A stretch of 64,000 bases of DNA from Caprimulgus europaeus (Eukaryota > Chordata > Aves > Caprimulgiformes > Caprimulgidae), in contig OU015528.1 of the NCBI GenBank assembly GCA_907165065.1, positions 27,044,515-27,108,514 of the forward strand, read 5' to 3'. Shown here piece after piece: positions 39,890 through 54,813 of the stretch (the first letter of the stretch is position 1; each line of letters starts with the position of its first letter). The notes beneath the pieces were generated by a model, which was given only the letters and a program-made list of their open reading frames with translations, did not search any database and was not told the DNA's origin. Both the position numbers and the translations under genes were made by a program.

Positions 39890-42800
39890 CAAGGATTCAC
39901 AAGCAAAATAATTAACCTTGCAGTGCAAATGCAAAAACACATATGGCTTTCTTCCATTGAAATCTGTAGGATGACAAACCATTTAATTTTTATTCCTAGG
40001 AAGACTCTTAGCTGCTTTGAATATTTTACACTTAAGGAACAGATTCCATATGGATTGTAAATACAGATGGTATATTTTTTAAAGGGGACAGAATAATAAT
40101 TCTCTTAGGACCAATTCTGCTTTTTCCTTAGTCAAATAATTAAGCTCTTTCATATATTTATAGATATGTATGTATATGTATATTAATAAATATTAAAATA
40201 TACTTTAAAAAACAACCTGGAAATCTTTCTAAAATAGAAACATTGACAGATCAAAGCAGACTAAAAATGGAATTGAATGACTAGTAAGATTCCAAATACT
40301 TTGGACTAAGTAGGTGTGAAAATACTACCATTGTAAATGAAAGAGGTTATTTTCATATAAACTTTTTTGCACCTCTAACTTTTTCTTGACAGCTTAGGGT
40401 AGGAAAATAGTCTTGCTTACAACTAAACTGGAAGTCCATGATCATCACAGAAAAATAGAACAATGAGAAATTATCTGACTGCATTCAGAGAGATATATCT
40501 GTCTAGATAGAACTGGAGGTGAGAGAAAACTTGGTATGGCTCCTGGTGGGTGAAGAGACAGGGCTAACATGGCTGACCTACAGCTGCCTGGGCAGGGAAG
40601 GTGCCATGGAGAGCATCTGAGGATCACTATCCTCAGTGGAAGAGCCAACATTTGCATTTTAAGGATCTAGAGAACTGTAACATAGATCAATTCAGTCACC
40701 CCCAGAAGGAAGAATGAATGAAAAGTGATTTATTGCAATTCCAATAAAACTCTAGAAAGAAGCAGTAAGATAAAAGCAAATGCTAATGAGCCAAAGAAAA
40801 CTGCTGTTAAGGAAACCTCTTACGAAGGGCAACAGTTCTCCCCTTGGCTGCAGAAGGAGTTATGGAACAGGTACTGAGTCAGACACGAGATTGTCTGCAC
40901 AGCCCCAGGCCAGGACATCAGCTGTTAGTGGCTGCTGAGGAAAGAGTGCAACAACAGGACATGTATGTAGAGATACTGCAGGTGAATATGACACTCATTT
41001 ACTTGCAAAAGGATGTGAGGTTGTTAGTTATTAAGCTTCTATCAAATTTTCTTTGATCAGTTTGTTCATTTGCCTTTTGAGCCAACATACCTTTTACCAG
41101 CCTTACTACTACAAATGATTGAAATGGGAAGAATTGCCTCAACTTTATATTTGAGTTGGTCAGCTGAAAGTTGTATTTAACACCCACTGACTGAAACACA
41201 AATAAAACTGGTTCTGATATTCATGGTCATAGAGAGGACTAGCCTATTACCTCCCTCCTGCTCCTCACAGGAAGAGCTTTCTTCCTGTATAACATTTTGC
41301 ATTAAAATTGCTCTCAAATTCTAATTTAAACACATCTTCAAATTTCCTTATTGCAGCTGCAAAACTGCTATATCAGTGATTTTAGCGATTTCCCCATAGG
41401 GATGTGTGGCAGGACAGTTAAAGAAAAGCCAAACCACTAAATGTTCTTTTCAGCTTGAATTTTGATGGTAATAGGAAGACTTCAAGCAAGCTACTTTCAG
41501 TTTAGACAAAAAAAACCAAAAGACAAAAAAAACACCCCCAGAAAACAACATCATTTGAGTAGTTTAATTGTACTACCTCATGCTGAGCAAGTAACAACAG
41601 AACTGTTAAATTACTAATAGTTGATTTAACTAATTTTACTAATAGGGATTTAACAATTACTGTTAAATTACTATTTCAGTATTATAAAGCATTTTAACAT
41701 TAAATGTTCAGAAGAACATTTTGAAGGGGCTTATTACTGAAAGCATAAAAAGCTCAAGAGATAAACACACTTGGATCCTGCTATGGAGGCCTCTGTGCTG
41801 CTACCATAAGACAACAGGAAAGTAGCTGTTTCTACTATACTGGTTTTTCTCCAGTCTCAAAAGCCAGGAATTCTGTTTCTGCCCACCTCCCTTCTTAGCC
41901 TGCAATCACTTTTTCCATACTGCCTTCTAGTCCCACAGGAACTACCTGTCACTTACATATCATGATGTCAGGTTATAGATTTTTGTTAAAGAGATTAAGA
42001 AATGATTGAGACAACACCAAACTAAAGCATCAATATTTATTTATAAAGTAAATTACAAAATAGGTAAGGTAAACTTAGTTAATTTTAGCATCTGAAGGTG
42101 ATTTTCATTGAATATACAGACACCATAAATCAAGTTTCCTTTATCAATGTGTTTAAGTAATAGAGCAATTATTATCTTGATTGGTTTTTACAAACCCTGG
42201 ATGGGAGTGTTTTAAAACCTCAAATTCTCCCTACCTTGCAACATAAACATTTCAAAAATAATTACCTGTCATGTTAATTAACAACTATTTAATAGCTTCT
42301 GAGTTAACTGCAAGCAGCTACATTGCTTCTGGACTTTATGAAGGCCAACAACAATTTTGAATGGAGACTTTCAATTATTAAATGATCAGAGATGGTAAAG
42401 GAGTAACTTTCATTAATGCCCTAATTTTATGCTGGCTCTGAACATTCATTAACTGTAGTAGTGTCACATGAGGTAATTATGGAGAACTAAACATGACAGA
42501 TCTCACAGAAAGGTCAGATGTTCTTATTGCTTTGTCAGGAGAATAGCTACAAGAGGCCTGGAAAGGCAGTTGGCAGTGCAAGAATTCATACAGTTCTCTT
42601 TTTAGGGAAAAGGTGAGAAGGTGAGTGGGAAATATGCTCAGGATGTGACTCTCTGCTGGCTTGTAAGGGGTTTGTACACGCACATAAAATATTTTCAAGA
42701 CAACTTACGATGTCTGGTTTGGGCCAAACTCTAAAGCAGCTCCTTATAAACTCCCTCACATAATCGCCAGCTCTCACCATCCTTAAGATAAGCTTTCTAC

Positions 42801-43224
42801 CTCCTACTCTACCTAGGGCAGGATTAGGGGGAAAAAACAAATCAAAACAAAACCCCCACATACAAAAAAAACCCTGAAAAAACCCACAGCGTGCACATAA
42901 CCATATCAGGTCAAAGTGTTCATTATTTAAAACATTTGGTATTAAAAAGCTCTTTACTGTCCAAATAAGCATAAAATTGTATGTGCACTCTTGGCATGAC
43001 TGACACATAGGCAGGAATACCAAATTATACTAAAAAACATTCTAGCAGTAATTTTTTTTAACTGCTGCACTCAAAGGTTTTCCTTAAAAAAATTATTTAA
43101 AAAAGCAAAAACCCTCAACCTGTCCCCCACCTGTCCCCTGTGCTTCCCCCCAACAACAACAAAAAACAAAAACAAACCACCAAAAACCAAACCCAAAGTG
43201 AATTAGGTATGCTGAAAGATTCAG
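39890..43224. other. Tail-to-tail intergenic gap between IRAK4 and TWF1
   Basis: AT-rich unique sequence of about 3.3 kb with scattered extra AATAAA hexamers (for example 40,195 and 40,744 on plus). No exon, RNA gene or repeat family recognised. A low-complexity AC-rich patch sits at about 43,100-43,195. Confidence 0.5.
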
Positions 43225-43242
43225 AGTTCAACTGAAAATACA

Positions 43243-43248
43243 TTTAAT
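43243..43248 (-). terminator. Probable TWF1 poly(A) signal
   Basis: Minus-strand ATTAAA about 1.9 kb past the TWF1 stop codon. Downstream on the minus strand (about 43,140-43,195) is a strikingly GU-rich stretch of ggtttggtttttggtggtt type, a strong candidate downstream element. The resulting 3' untranslated length is similar to that of human TWF1 as I recall it. Other AATAAA hexamers closer to the stop (for example 43,954-region and 44,311-region) could give shorter forms. Confidence 0.45.
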
Positions 43249-45153
43249 TACAGGTCACATTAGCCATGTTTAAAAACCAACTGACACTTGCTGGACAGGT
43301 AGTACATGGAAGAAACACTCCAAAGTCCAGCTTCTTGCCCTACAGCGAGAAGGCAAGAGGCAGAAAAAGAACACAGTAGCTAAGGGCAAGCAGGAGATTA
43401 TTTGAGGATTAAGAGCTATTGAATTGGATTGATGTAGTGTATGAGATTAAATGTAAAAAACTGAGGTGTCAAATTTCTACTGTATATAAAAAAACACAGT
43501 AAAACCAACAACTATTGCAACCTTCACATTATATAGTGCAATCTCAGACGTCAATAACAAGCTAGTATCTCCAAACAAAATAATATATAAGAGAAAACAA
43601 ATTTTATCAGGAACTCATAGTGTCAAAGCATTATTTCCCTACAAAACTAATTTAAAATCTGTCTTCCACCAGGTAAACACGTGATTCAGCTATATAATGT
43701 GTACACTCAGCACCTATGGTAGTGAGCCAAGCACACGCAGTGAACCAAGATTTGCAAGTCCCATGTAGCTTTAAAAAAAAAAAAAAAATTAAAAAAAAAT
43801 TCAAAACCCACAAAGATCACATACAAGACACTAAAAAGCAAGTCCCTGCTGGAGAATATAATCTATCCACTAATATTTGCCTCATTACACAATTTTAAAT
43901 ATTTAAGGTAATCCAATACTTGATTTCCGCATCTAATTCTTCTTTAATCCATTTATTAAAATAATCTATTTTTTCTCTTCTATTTAACACATTGCTCATG
44001 GTTCAATCAAATTTAGACTATTCTGGCTGATTCCAGTATTTTAGAGAAAGGGGGGAGGGGGAGGTCAAAATCCTAACCAGGTGCTGCCAGCAGTTATTCA
44101 AGACCTAGCTGGATTTTTTTACAGATTTAAGTTACTACTAAAGTTCAAACATTTAAGAAAAGTAATTTTCAGAATACCTTGAAAGTTAAAATTGCAGTTG
44201 ATACTGCAAACACACTAGGATCCCAAGAACAACTCATCATTATGAAGGAAATCCATTTCATTTTTTACTGAATTTACACTTTTAGATCCAAGTGCACAGA
44301 TAATCAATTATTTATTAGAGACTTTAAGCATATTGCTTTGAAAGCAGCTCCATCATCTACTGAGTTTACTAACCCATGCACTTTTAATCACCTTTTAGTT
44401 GGCCATTCAGTACTTGATATGTAAGGCTTATGAGTGGTATAGAAGGCTAGAAAAGCTATAGTGGTTTTATGTCAGATTTCTTTAAAAGAGAATTCCACAA
44501 AATTAGTTATAAACTTACAGTGACCATGCTTTCACATGGGAAAATATTCAGCTACTCCTGAACATTTACTCTAATTGATGGATAACTGATTTTAATTTAT
44601 CTTTTCCATTAAACAAAACAACAACAAATCTCAACAATGCATCATGTCAAAAGCAGAAGAAAACCACCTATTTTACTAGTGTCCCTAAGAGCTACAAGGA
44701 GAAATAAAGATTTATCTGGGACAATGCTGTCCTTCAGCTCTCCTCACATGGTAAGTTTTCTGGGTTTCAATAGGCTACTCAAAATAATACAGGTTTATTA
44801 TCTAGACATACAGCTGCAACTTACCCATAGAATACATGGGTTTAATAGTCCTACACCTGCAAAGTTTATGGTCACATGTACAGATATTAAATGATGGATT
44901 CTAATGTAAAACGAAGGGGTACTAGCTTAGTTTTCCTCTCCTAACTTTAAAATAATTAGCTCTTCTACGTGTCATAAAACATGGTCAACAGAAATATAAT
45001 CATGTAACAATATAAAAAGTGTTGAGGTCAGAAGAGTAAAAAGAGCTTTTGTATTTTTCATAGCATCTATGAATGGAATGATTTCAGTTCATTACCAAAA
45101 GCCAGAATTTCATGTCTTATGTAATTCTTTATAACAAAAGCAAACAACAGTTT

Positions 45154-48100
45154 CTAATCACTCGGTGTTTCAGTCTCTGCTGGATCTCTAATAAGTCTTC
45201 GTATTCCCCTCTTCCCTGCAGGACCTTTTGGTTTAGCAAAACTTTGTTTGTGAGCGTGTTGTTTTGGATGAACCTCTTCATAAAGAAAGTCAGCAGTTAA
45301 CTCATCACCATTATCTATTTCAATCTGCACAAAAAAAAACCCAAAACAAACATTTATCATAGTCATCTTAAAACATTTAGAAGCATTTAAAAACATTTAG
45401 GATATTTGCTGAAGCTCTAAATAGTATATTACAACCATATGTGCAATAATGTTCAGAGCCTAGCATGAAATATTCTCCAACTTTTGCCTAAGGCCCTCAG
45501 CAATCTTGGATAGTTTTTCTGAGAATCCTCTATACCAGTATTAAGTGTGATTTGACTTACTTATTTTTCCTGAAATATAAGCACAACTACACAGTACCTA
45601 TACCAAGAAACTCCCTCTGTCCCAAGCTTTAGCGTAGTGGATATGCAGACAGACTTTGCATATAGGTCCTGTAGTGACAGGACAAGGGGCAATAGTTTTA
45701 AACTAAAAGCGGGTAGATTCAGACTTGGGATAAGGAAGAATTTTTTACAATGTGGGTGGTGAAACACTGGAACAGGTTGCCCAGAGAGGTAGCAGAAGTC
45801 CCATCCCTGGAAACATTCAAGGTCAGGTCGGATGGGGCTCTGAGCAACCTGACCTAGTTGAAGATGTCCCTGCTCACTGCAGGGGGGTTGGACTAAACAA
45901 CCTTTACAGGTCCCTTCCAACCCAAACAATTCTAAGATCCTATGACTCTAATATTATTAAACTAGGATTACATGTTCCACGTGGACACAAGTGCTTATTT
46001 GCTCCTCTGTAAAGCAACTTCCACAATAAAAGACAAGAAAGCAGCTTGTGATCTTTCAGAACTACAATTTCCTTTCTTTATTCTCCTCTCTAAAAGAAAA
46101 ACTTTTCATTGTCCCAATATAATCTCCACATTTTAAGAATGACAGTATTTTACTACAACATGCTTTAAACACTAATTGTAAAAGCAATGTGCATACATGT
46201 CTTTTGAGGCAGAAGGGGAGGAGTACAAACAGCTTACATGATTAGCTAGCTACTGCAACTCAAAGTATTTAACCTGGGAAAAAAAAGCTAAAATAATTTA
46301 ATGAACAAAAGAGGGGGTTGTTTTGGTTTTTAAAATTTAAGCATATAAACCTGAATGGAAAGAAAACAGTGTTCTCAAGCCAAACACCACTGTTTTGAAT
46401 TGCAGGAATTTAGAATTCAGGGAAATGTTTTGGCCTTGCTCTGCTGAGTACTCAGCACTTCATGCCTGCCAACCATAGTACTTGACAGACTTGCCAGCCA
46501 CTGTATTGCTGTTACAAGTACATGCTTCAGAAATATGTCTATGGGAATTTCAGGAGTCACACTCTGCATTTATTTTGTTGTAGAAAGGAAATTTCTGAGA
46601 AATAATTACATATAAAAACACATAGTGATAATCTACTTAAGTCATGTCACCACAGTAAAAATGTTTAGTATTAACTCTACTGGTTTTTAGGTAGATATAA
46701 TTCCCACAGAAACCAAGCCTCAAAGTTCTTCTAAATTTACTACAGCACAAGTGTTAAGAATGTAACCATAGGTCACATATTCCATAAATGGACAACTCCT
46801 ATGGTCTCTGCTCTAGAGCTGAGAAGCATTTTACTCTTTTTGCATAGTAGTAAAATCTATACAATGTGGAAAGATCAGCTTGCAAACCCTCTTTTCCTCC
46901 ATCAAGGACTTCTAAAGTAGCAGTTTAACTTCCAGAACTGCAGCTTGAAATTATTTTGAAAATCCTTAAATAACCTTAGCTTTAAAAGGAATTTAGTGTT
47001 CAACAACAGCAATCTGCTGTGGTCCAAAATATGACAGGCCTTTTAGTAAGAAACCATGTTATTTCTAAATAGTCCTCCAAAGTACATCAAATACTCCCTT
47101 GATGCACAAGGATATGTTTATTAAAGCTACAAAAGAGTAGAAATTATAAACGAGAGAAAAGCTTCCATGACTTAACTTTGTATCTGAAGCTTTACCAACA
47201 AGTATTTCTTGTTCAGGAGAAACTTTTAATAGTTACACATCACTTTTTCATTGTTTATAGAAGTGGTGTCAGAGACAGTTAGTTAGATATTGAGAAGGGA
47301 ACAAAGGGATAGAGAAAACACTAGTATACCCAGTGTACTTGCCTTTCTAATTATCTGCATCCACAGCTGTCCTTCTACAATTTCTAACAGTGGACTTTTG
47401 CAACTAGAGTAGAGCATTCGTTCTCGTATACTACAGGTATACCCTGGCATAGAGTAGATGAAAACTGCAGAAACAAACAAAACCCCACAAGTCAGACCAT
47501 AACTACAATCCATCGCAGCCTGTATCACAAAATAATTTCCAGCAGAGAGGCATGGCAAACCAACTATGCAGTCTGAAAAGGAAAAATGTAACACCATTTG
47601 GGATCTTTTTTGCTTTAGCAAGTGTTTAATTTCAAATGATGATCAGAGAATGGCCAGTACCTTTATGTTTTCACATGACAACTGATTTATGGGTGTTCAT
47701 TATCAAAAGGGATAGCTCACTACTTTCTAAACATAAGGACTCTTCAGAAGTCAGTTTCACAAACAAATGACTGAAATTGATGCTGTTGCTAACAGACAGA
47801 TTACTTTTATGACACATCTTTCTCTCTGCCTCAAAATTATTAAAGTACTTGAAACAAGCCAATGAAATTTCATATTGGGAAATTTTGTCATACCTATGGA
47901 TTCCAAATAGTCTCCTTCATGGGTATGCTTGTATAGGAAAAAGTGGTAACGCGCAGCATCCTTTGGAATTCTTTTTGGCAAGTCCTTAAGTTCAGTATGA
48001 AGTGTGTTGGCCAAAATAATAGTTTCATTTTTCATATCAATTTGCTGTTAACAAAGCAAACCTGAATATAGTTAATAAACAGAAAGGAAACCAGAGAACA

Positions 48101-51100
48101 TGACAGAATGGAAAGAAAAATTGAATTAGTCTAATACAGAATGGTAATGTATCAGTGTACATAATCAATGCACATTGTTTAAAGTGTAGGTCATCTATTT
48201 TATACTCACTACTAAAAAACAGTTAAAGTATTTTATACTTGCCAGTTGTACATAATTCAGTTTCTTATTTTTCAGTTTCTCCAAAGCCTGAATAGCTTCT
48301 TTAGCAATGGGGAATGCTACTCCTTGCAACGTTTGATGCTTGGTATCCACACCAACATCTGTTTGTACCTGGAACACAAGTCAGTTGAGATGTAAACAGA
48401 AACCTTTGCAAGTATTCGATGGGTTTCATACAACAACTGACAATGCATTGCATATGGTCACACACAGAGCTAGCAGTGGCTGTTCCGAGAATAAACTACC
48501 CTAAAACATCATCCCCATATACAACAGATTTGCATTTTTTAATTTACAAGTCGCAATTTATTGCTTACCTGAAAACACTTTCATATCTCTGAAACAGCTA
48601 GCTTTGCAGAGCCAATGGAATCATCAGAGGGAAAACTGGCTCAAGTATCACTGAAGAATCTCTAAGTTAAATTCTGGTATAAAGACATAATAAGCCAGGA
48701 GGAGAGAGCTTGATTTGCATATGTGGTGTTATACTTTTGAGCTGACAATATTGCTTCTAAACTTTGTTTTATCTTGAAAAATTTTAGACCAAAATTTACA
48801 AATGTCCTTTCTAGGGAGTCAAAATTTTCAGAGGAAGAAAGAGAAATTATATCTTATGAGGCAAACTATTCTTGAAAGAAAAGCAAAGCGACTTCCCTCC
48901 CTCCTGCTTTAATATCTTCCCTCCAAAAGCCTATACCAAAAAAGGCAAACGAAACAAACAAACAAAATCGTAATTTTTAACTTCTAGAAGGTCTAACACA
49001 AAGTAAAAAAATCCAGGCTAACTGCAAGCTAGGCAATTGTTCATAATCCAGATATGTTAGTCACAAATTATTTGAGATAACAGTTATTTTAAAGCTATTT
49101 TTCAATAATTTATGTTTATAGAATCACAGAATGGTTTGGGTTGGAAGGGACCTTTAAAGGTCATCTAGTCCAACTCACCTGCAGTGAGCAGGGACACCTG
49201 CCAGTAGATCAGGTTGCTCAGAGCTCTGTCCAACCTGACCTTGAATGGAGCTTCTACCACCCCTCTGGGCAACTTCTCCCAGTGTTTCACCACTCTCATT
49301 GTAAAAAATTTCTTCCGTATATCTAGTCTGAATCTCCCCCTCTTAATTTAAAACCATTGTCCTTTGTCCTATTGCTACAGGCTTTACTAAAAAGTCTGTC
49401 CCCATCTTTCTTAGAGGCCCCCTTTAAGTATTGAAAGGCAGCAAAGAGATCTCCCCAGAGCCTTCTCTTCTGCAGGCTGAACAACCCCAACTCTCTCAGT
49501 CTTTCTTCACAGAAGAGATGTTCCATCCCTCTAAGCATTTTTGTGGCCCTCCTCTGGACCCACTCCAACAGGTCCATGTCTTTCCTGTGCTGAGGGCTCC
49601 AGACCTGGACACAGTACTCCAGGTGGGGTCTCACTAGTGTAGAATAGAGGAGAAGAATTAGCTCCCTTGACCTGCTGACCACACGTCTTTCTATGCAGCC
49701 CAGGATATGGCTGGCTTTATCAAAGGGGAGGAGGAAACTGAGTAATGCCTTAATGAGTTTTCTCTGCCTTCCCCACACAATCAGTAGGGATATCGAAATA
49801 AACTAGGAGACAGCAGGCAGTAGTTCATTACATAGCACTTTGTCAAGCTGTGGAATACTCTGCCACAGGATCTCTGGTCAACAAAAATTTTATGTGGATT
49901 TAGAAAAATGACAAGACTATATGATGTATGAAAAACCCATTAAGAACTATAGTAAGATATCATCTCTTGCTCAGGAAGATCCCTACCTGCAAATGCTGAG
50001 GCAATAGAAGAGTATTCAAGGGAATTATCATGGCTACCTTGCCCTGCTATCACACCCTTCCTAGATTTCTGCTGTTGTTCACTCAGGGACCTGATGGCAG
50101 ACTAGGTGATCCTTATTTCTTAGGATAACTATGAAAGAATGTGCATATGGAATTTTTTTTTAATCAGAAAGCTTTTAGTTTTCTGAGTCTAATTACAGGT
50201 AGAAACAATGAAGACCGAAATGACGTAAGTTAATGTATTGCAAGATGCTTCAAACAAAGCCAAAACGGCAGCAATCTACAGTTGATTCATCTCTGAAAAG
50301 CACAGCTATTGCTGCTGAAGTTTCATAATAGCACATAAGGTTTTAGTCTGCATGAATCAACTGTTAAACACAATGTATGTAGTGCATAAGAGATAATACT
50401 AATACCAGAGGTGATCGTGGATACCACAGAAGTTTTACATTCATTAATGGGTTGGGTTTTGTTTTTTTTTTAAAAAAAAAAGCTGTTTAAGTAAAATGCA
50501 GTGTTTGATAACAATGAGTGCATTTCTACATTGGATTGGCCAAAATTAGACACGGAAAATTAAAAAAAAAAAAAAAAGACACCACTGGAAAAAAAAAGTC
50601 AATAAAAAACGAAGTTGCAGCAAAAGCATGGTAGAGTGAGAACAGAGAAGATACAGAGCTGCATTTAACACAACAATTTGCTGGAATCCAGCTGCATAAA
50701 CAAACTGTATTTCAAACACACTACCACAGCTGTAAAACACAATCCTAAAGAACTAGTGAGACCAGCACATGACCTATTTTAATACATGTCTGAACACAGA
50801 CAGTGATCGAGAAAAGGAAAAATGTGAGAAAAGAATGCTCTGAAACTTTTCAGTCACTGACTAGCTGGCAGTCATCAAATTATTTGATTAAGGGCATTTA
50901 TTAGAGGTTTTTCTATAAAGCATTCATGGCAAAAGCCAATCAGTCTTTTAAAAGGACTAGCTACTTGTTTAGGATTTCTGTTTTATTTTATTGGAATTCC
51001 ATTCACTTCCTCTCAGTCTTAAAGACAAATGCACTGGTGCTGGAAGGTACGTACGTTTCCTGTAGGGATAAGGCTGCTGAAATACTCCTGGCAATGATTC

Positions 51101-54100
51101 ACTGTAACAGTTGCTATTTTGTGTTTTGTCTACAATTTCTGCCATGATGGGAAGTGTATGTAGGCAATGACAGAATGGTTGAGGTTGGAAGGCACCTCCT
51201 GAGGTCATCTTGTCCAACCACCCTGCTCAATCAGGGCCACCTAGAGGAAGTTTCCCAGGTCTCTTTCCAGGCAATTTTTGAATATCTCCAAGATGGAAAC
51301 TCCACCACCTCTCTGGGCAACCCGTGCGGTCACCATGAAGCCTACCCAGTGATACTAAAAGCACGTTAAGGGAAAGCTGAAACAATCAAGCTCTGTAGTT
51401 GCAAGGCATCTGACTAGGCTTTGCAACTCAGTAAGATCATGCCACTCCAGCTCCAACAATCATCACCCTGCAATTTGAACTCATTGAGACATAAATTTAT
51501 ATTCTCATCCACTCAAACTTTCTATTTTCTGTTGTACCCTTTTTTACCCTAGAAAGACTTTTTCTCTGCAATATGTTTGGAACTCTGCACCCAGTTTTCC
51601 ACCCATGCTCAAAGACACTGTATGTACCTCATTAATCTTAATTTGTCGAAGTTCCTCTTCTGCTGCAGTCAGAGGTGCAGGGGAGGACTGTGATATCAAA
51701 TATTTTTTATATCCATTTAGTGAAACATCATCCTGAAAGAACAATATCATTATTGATCATTTTTTATAATAAAAGTTTTCTTCAAAGATGCTCTATGCAG
51801 CATAAAAACAGCAGTTACTTCCCACACAGTTATGGCCACAGTTCTGTGAATGAATTACAAGTGCAGGTGCATTTGCAAATTCAGCTCATTTTCCTCTACA
51901 GCAGTCTTGTGGGCTGCTCTGGCACCCAAATGTACCGTGAGCAGCATTTCCACAGTCAGTCCCTAATTACCTTGCTAATTAAAAAAATAGCATTAATGAA
52001 GACTGCATTAAGTTATTCAGACTTCTTGGGCAAAACCTCACAAAATTTCCACAATTCTAATAAATAAAAATAATAATAAAATCTATTTTCTTATAAAATT
52101 TGCATGCTCAGACTGGTAGCTTATTGGTAGTTTTGTATCTGAAATACAGGAGACAGAAATGCTACCTTAGGATAGGGAGTAAAGACACGATAGTTTAGGA
52201 TGCAAAGTCACAAAAGCGATGAATTCTGATAACCACTTTGGGGAATCTGATAATATTCAGTGTCAGTTCTGTCCCTCTCCAAAGAGGTTGATACCAGAGG
52301 CAAATAAATTAAGTCACTCAGAAAAGGGCAGGACTTCATGCAATCATATGAGTGTGGTTTTATACTCTGAGGAGAAAGATAATGCTCCTTCTTAGCTCTT
52401 CCCTGTCTAACAGGATGGAGTTTCCCAAATAACATTTCCAGTGTCAATACTCCATTGTGTCTTGTTTCGGGAGTTCAGAGGTGTTGAGGTTAATACATGT
52501 GAAGTAACAGGTGGAACCACAACCAGGTTCCACCAGGATAACAGAGCTGGTTGCAACAACCTATCCTTGTGTCTAACAAAACAAAGACACAGTAACCCAC
52601 TGGATGCTGATGATGAAGACTCTGAGTGAGGTTTGCAATTTGAATACTTTGAAGAAGCTGTGATTTTCACACAGATGAACTTTAGAGGACAACTACAATG
52701 AAGAAGCTTAGAAAGACACTAAACCAAACAACTTAGAGATCTATTAAGCTGTAACATAATGAACCTGGAAGAAGTGAGCTACATTGACTTCATCCTCTCA
52801 GTGCCCCAAACACATTCTGAAATGACAGTAACAGGCAAATGCAATGCAAGATGGAAGCTCAGACTTTCATCTAGCCCTACAAGTCAGAGCCCAAATTCTA
52901 CACATTGCATAGACTGATAATGGTTCTGTGCAAGTGGTGGTGAGAAATCAATTGATTGAATGGAAAAGGAAAAAAAAAAACCCCACAAAAAACCAAACAT
53001 GACCTCTGCCAGTAAACCCTCTTAGCAACTTGGTTATCTACTTCTCTAGAATACAGCCTCTCCAGAAAAGTTTCTTAGTGTGTTAGGATAGTGAAGCCTC
53101 CATCACAGGTTAATGCTGAATATAAAAAATTATTTACTCAGTAAGCAGCAGACTTATTAGCCTCATGTCCTTATGGACTTATCTGTACACCACAACAACC
53201 CATGTCTCTTCCACAGTATTTTCCCTACTACAATATCCTCTATTCTTCCTCAAATCTCCAACTCCTTTCCTTCCTTCAGCACCAGCTCCCTGTGTCAATA
53301 GTGGTGACGCTTTGGTTCAGATTTGTGCATATGACGAACTAATTAACAACCAAACAGAAGATACTGCTGTCTCTGCTGAAGGAGGAAAAGAGAAATGATA
53401 ATTTGGATCTCTAAGTAATTATCAGTTTTAATGAAAACTATAGGAATTCTGTATCTTTAAGAACTCTAACTTGTATTTCTTTAAAACTGGCAATGGATTA
53501 AAAAGTCGAGACTGTGTGATGTCTGCCTGACATCACAACCATGAAAGACTTATCTCCCAAAGAAACCAAGGTAACAAAAGCCTCATATTTCCTTACATGC
53601 ACAGTACTTGCAGGCTTTTCAACATCCCCTAGAAGCTTGTTAGATTTCATACATGCACCTTCCAATTATCTTACCATAAGTGAACAGTCAGCTATTAGTG
53701 TTCAATGAAAATACATTTTATGGCTGAATTCTAAAGAACTGACAGCTTCATGTCCTTGGTTTAAGACAAAAACATTTGTTTTCAGATGTTAACAGCTTGC
53801 AGATAGCTGTTCTAGCCCACTTGTGATTAAGAACCGTACATCCAAAATGACTTGCGTATACAATTGGCCTGAAAGTTACAGTGTTACAGCTTTTTGAGGA
53901 TTCACATGCATGCAGAGAGATTAACAGATGCTCTTATTATTCCTGGATTCTTTAGTTTTCATAGCCATTTGAAGCAAGGACCTCTTAGCCTGGAACTGTT
54001 AAATATACTTACTTACTTCTTCAAATTACAGCAATTACATTTTAACATTGGAATAATATACATAGCTTTCAACTCTTTTTTCCTTAATCAAAAAAGAGCA

Positions 54101-54739
54101 GAAACACCACAAATTCATATCAGTAACATCAGCTACTATATTTAGTCTTCAAAGTCAGTGTGCTGACTTTAAAAAGAAAAACATACCTGTACTGTTCCAA
54201 ATACTTCATCCTTAATATGACCACCTCCAAATTCTTTCTTAAGTGTTGCTCGGGTTGCTGCATATAACATTTTTTGACGAACCTAGAATACCATAAAACT
54301 GTAGTTTTAGTTTGGGTTCTTTTTTTTTTTTTTGGTGTACACAGAGAATCTAGCAGATTGATGTATGAAGTCCATTAATAAACATCTTTCTTGAAAAAAT
54401 ACTTTAAGTGTTGAAACTGCATTTTTAAGTTGTAATTCTTAATAAACTCAATGGAATGAGCTCTGGATCACAATACTAACACATGCTGTTAAATTCTCAA
54501 GGGCATTTAATTGGGAATGCCCTTGAGAATATAGGGAAATATAATTACTATTATAAAAGTAATTCCAAAACTAAATTGCAGCTTTAGTAAAGAGTATGAG
54601 CTTTTTTTAAAATGGAAAAAAAAAAGTGAACATAATCTTTAGTAATTTTAAATGGGAAAACCCACAATTGTTTAGATCTTTTGTCACTGGTCTATATCCT
54701 AATGGATACAGCAGATAGAGAAAGAGCAGATGGCAAATA

Positions 54740-54813
<74 letters not shown>

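Noticed and set aside
49323-49778. 151-codon open frame that could look like a host gene
   Set aside because: It is the C-terminal part of CR1 reverse transcriptase inside a truncated CR1 copy.
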